A stretch of 64,000 nt of DNA from Paenibacillus sp. FSL R5-0341 (GTDB lineage Bacteria > Bacillota > Bacilli > Paenibacillales > Paenibacillaceae), in NCBI RefSeq assembly GCF_037975235.1, contig NZ_CP150241.1, positions 3,906,001-3,970,000 on the forward strand. Direction: 5' to 3'. This document shows positions 62,382-64,000 of this stretch, piece after piece (the stretch's first letter is position 1; each line of letters starts with the position of its first letter). The position numbers and the translations under genes are program-made. The notes beneath the pieces were generated by a model. That model worked only from the letters and a program-made list of their open reading frames with translations, did not search any database and was not told where the DNA came from.

Positions 62382-62395
62382 TGTAAGCGCTTAAT
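62382..62395 (-). promoter_or_regulatory. cre-like site upstream of the GH53 gene
   Basis: TGTAAGCGCTTAAT matches the CcpA consensus at 12 of 14 positions with a perfect TAAGCGCTTA core, 66 bp before the GTG. Confidence 0.6.
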
Positions 62396-62507
62396 AGCTA
62401 TAGGCGACACGGCATTATCCAAAGGAAACAGCAGTTATTTTAACAATATGATCCTGTAAAAGTTACATTTGAGCTATATCCATCACACTATTTTGCAAGA
62501 GAAAGCA

Positions 62508-62552
62508 AAAAAATCTGTCCTTCCACCCTAAGGCAGAACAGAACAGATTTTT
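62508..62552. terminator. Terminator of the YceI gene
   Basis: AAAAAATCTGT and ACAGATTTTT pair across a 24-base loop. Confidence 0.7.
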
Positions 62553-62574
62553 AGGTATATGATCATTGTTACAC

Positions 62575-63291
62575 TTATTTGGAAAGTTTCAATTCAAGTT
62601 GTACTTGGATATCATTTTCAGTCGAGAGCACCACGGAGTGCGGATTTTCCATTCCGAAATCTTCGAACGTTACCATGGATGTTGCCGACAACAACACTTC
62701 GTTATTCTCATAAGCGGCTTTTGCATCAAAAGTCACTTCTTTTTCGATACCTTTAACCGTAATGGTACCATTCATTTTGATATCAACCGTTTGACCGACA
62801 GGCCATTCTGCAGGTACACCTTCAAATGAAGTCGCTGTAAATGTTGCTTGTGGATACGTAGCAATATCGAAGAAATCGGCTTGCTTCACGTGACCGTCTC
62901 GTTGTCCATTTCCGGAATCAATCCCGTCCATCTCGATCTGTCCTTCTGCTTTCATCTGAGCAGCATCGTCTACATTAATTGTCCAATTGCCTGTTACCTG
63001 CTCGTCCACAAAGTTAACGGTCTCCTGTGAAGTGGTTACGGAGAAGTATACTTTGGACCCTTCACTGATGCTCCAGTCTCCATTCAACTGCTCTGCTGTC
63101 GCTGTTTCATTAGCAACAACCGCTCCTGTGCTATCTACTGCTGTTGTGGAAGTCGCTGTGCTTGCAGGCAGTACCTGCTCGATCTCAACGTTGTTCCCCA
63201 AGTAACTATTAGTGAGATAGTAACCACCGCCACCGATTACGGCAACCGCCGCCACACCTGTAATAAGCCATGCTTTCGCTTTCTTGTTCAT
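62575..63291 (-). CDS. YceI-family lipid-binding protein, membrane-anchored
   Basis: A 238-residue protein with one N-terminal membrane helix (about 8-26), a Thr/Ala-rich linker and a YceI beta-barrel (NGDWSISEGSKVYFSVTTSQETVNFV, AEGQIEMDGIDSGNGQRDGHVKQADFFDIATYPQATFTATS, GTITVKGIEKEVTFDAKAAYEN). YceI barrels bind polyisoprenoid-like lipids. Divergent from a response regulator gene; the two could be functionally linked. Confidence 0.88.
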   Translation of the reverse strand: MNKKAKAWLITGVAAVAVIGGGGYYLTNSYLGNNVEIEQVLPASTATSTTAVDSTGAVVANETATAEQLNGDWSISEGSKVYFSVTTSQETVNFVDEQVTGNWTINVDDAAQMKAEGQIEMDGIDSGNGQRDGHVKQADFFDIATYPQATFTATSFEGVPAEWPVGQTVDIKMNGTITVKGIEKEVTFDAKAAYENNEVLLSATSMVTFEDFGMENPHSVVLSTENDIQVQLELKLSK

Positions 63292-63483
63292 CTGTATGTT
63301 TCCTCCAGTATATTATTGTTTAGGTTGCTTGTTGATATGGATATTACCAGTCGAATGTGTCAGGAAGAAGTCAAGAAAAGACAAGTCCCTCATTTTTTTG
63401 TAATCCGTAATACAGGATTGGCTTTATGCTCTTGCTCATGTAAAATCAGTACAAGCTTATGAAATGAAAGGAGACCGCTTTTC

Positions 63484-64000
63484 TTGAAATCCATACTCAT
63501 CGTCGAGGATGAGCAAGCTATTGCACGCGTACTGGCTGCTTATCTGAGAAAAGCAGAATTTGAAGTTCATCATGCAGCAGATGGACCGACTGCACTTACC
63601 CTTTTTGATTCCATAACGCCTTCCCTTGTATTACTCGATGTAATGCTGCCAGGAATGGACGGTTGGGATCTGCTGCGGATTATTCGTGAAAAAAGTGCTT
63701 GTCCCGTGATCATGCTAACCGCACTGGATGACATTTCAGACCGTCTCAACGGCTTGAATGCCGGTGCTGACGATTATATGAGCAAACCTTTTGTACCAGA
63801 AGAAGTCGTCGCCAGAGTTAATGCTGTGCTGCGCCGTAATCCACATTGGACCTCAGGTGGTGAAGAGAAGCGTTCCTTTGGTAATCTCGTCATTGATCTT
63901 GCTGCCAAGCAGGTGCTGTTGAACGGTGCAGAGGTTGCACTCACACCTCGTGACCTGTCGTTACTGCTATTTCTGTCCGATTATCCCAATCGTACATTTA
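63484..64000 (+). CDS. OmpR-family response regulator, N-terminal part (runs off window)
   Basis: The 172 visible codons encode a receiver domain (KSILIVEDEQAIARVL; Asp in LVLLDVMLPGMDGWD; ADDYMSKPFVPEEVVARV) and the start of an OmpR winged helix (LTPRDLSLLLFLSDYPNRTF). It begins with TTG at 63484; AAAGGAG lies ten bases upstream. A histidine kinase would be expected beyond the right edge. Confidence 0.9.
   Translation, partial: MKSILIVEDEQAIARVLAAYLRKAEFEVHHAADGPTALTLFDSITPSLVLLDVMLPGMDGWDLLRIIREKSACPVIMLTALDDISDRLNGLNAGADDYMSKPFVPEEVVARVNAVLRRNPHWTSGGEEKRSFGNLVIDLAAKQVLLNGAEVALTPRDLSLLLFLSDYPNRTF

Noticed and set aside
1..64000. CRISPR array, prophage, tRNA or rRNA
   Set aside because: No regularly spaced direct repeats, phage structural genes, or tRNA/rRNA-like sequences were noticed; small RNAs cannot be excluded by reading alone.

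Overview
The window looks like chromosomal DNA of a spore-forming, facultatively anaerobic Paenibacillus-type Firmicute. Evidence: strong AGGAGG-type ribosome binding sites with many GTG/TTG starts, an S-layer-anchored multidomain glycan hydrolase, YesN/Lpl-type sugar ABC systems with an AraC-type membrane regulator, CotF-like coat protein, BceRS-BceAB, and a Bacillus-type narGHJI/ywiC/fnr neighbourhood. Genus is inferred from gene content only. No rRNA, tRNA, CRISPR array, transposase or phage gene was seen.

Layout. 1-4.2 kb: a sugar-acid catabolic operon on the minus strand (metallo-deacetylase, DgaE ammonia lyase, DgaF aldolase, PfkB kinase, GntR regulator cut by the window edge). 4.4-11.6 kb: an AraC-type sensor-regulator, then a minus-strand operon of two sugar ABC permeases, a binding lipoprotein and a GH130 phosphorylase, preceded by a cre site. 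11.9-25.7 kb: mixed accessory genes, including a secreted-hydrolase gene that has lost the front of its signal peptide at a junction with an ankyrin gene, two beta-lactamase-fold hydrolases, a TetR/hydrolase divergent pair, CotF-like and cupin coat-type proteins, an ECF41 sigma factor with its AhpD-like partner, and a Rieske oxygenase. 25.8-32.4 kb: an LRR gene, a Pro/Gly-rich small protein and a seven-gene minus-strand operon with two SUKH (SMI1/KNR4) proteins, a beta-propeller protein, a zinc-ribbon protein and several unknowns.

32.6-50.6 kb is the centrepiece, an anaerobic nitrate/nitrite respiration island: copper nitrite reductase (nirK), two Crp/Fnr regulators with different recognition helices, a YlbF-family protein with a cysteine-rich tail, a ZIP transporter, YwiC, moaA-narGHJI-narK (NarK carrying a C-terminal PAS domain), and a five-gene operon of DUF2249 proteins, a heme-copper-oxidase-like membrane protein and a DUF59 protein. 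TGTGA-N6-TCACA boxes precede five transcription units. In the moaA, DUF2249 and ylbF-like promoters the box is centred 41.5 bp before the deduced start. A perfect TTGAT-N4-ATCAA box precedes a cupin gene with the same spacing.

50.7-64 kb: a BceAB/BceRS peptide-antibiotic module, an SPFH/NAD-kinase-like gene pair under a nested palindrome, a 1448-residue GH53 galactanase with SLH anchors, a YceI protein and the start of an OmpR-type response regulator.

Four copies of one near-palindromic intergenic repeat (two full, two internally deleted) lie at 19.8, 34.4, 35.1 and 57.6 kb. This appears to be a dispersed MITE-like family that I cannot match to a named element.
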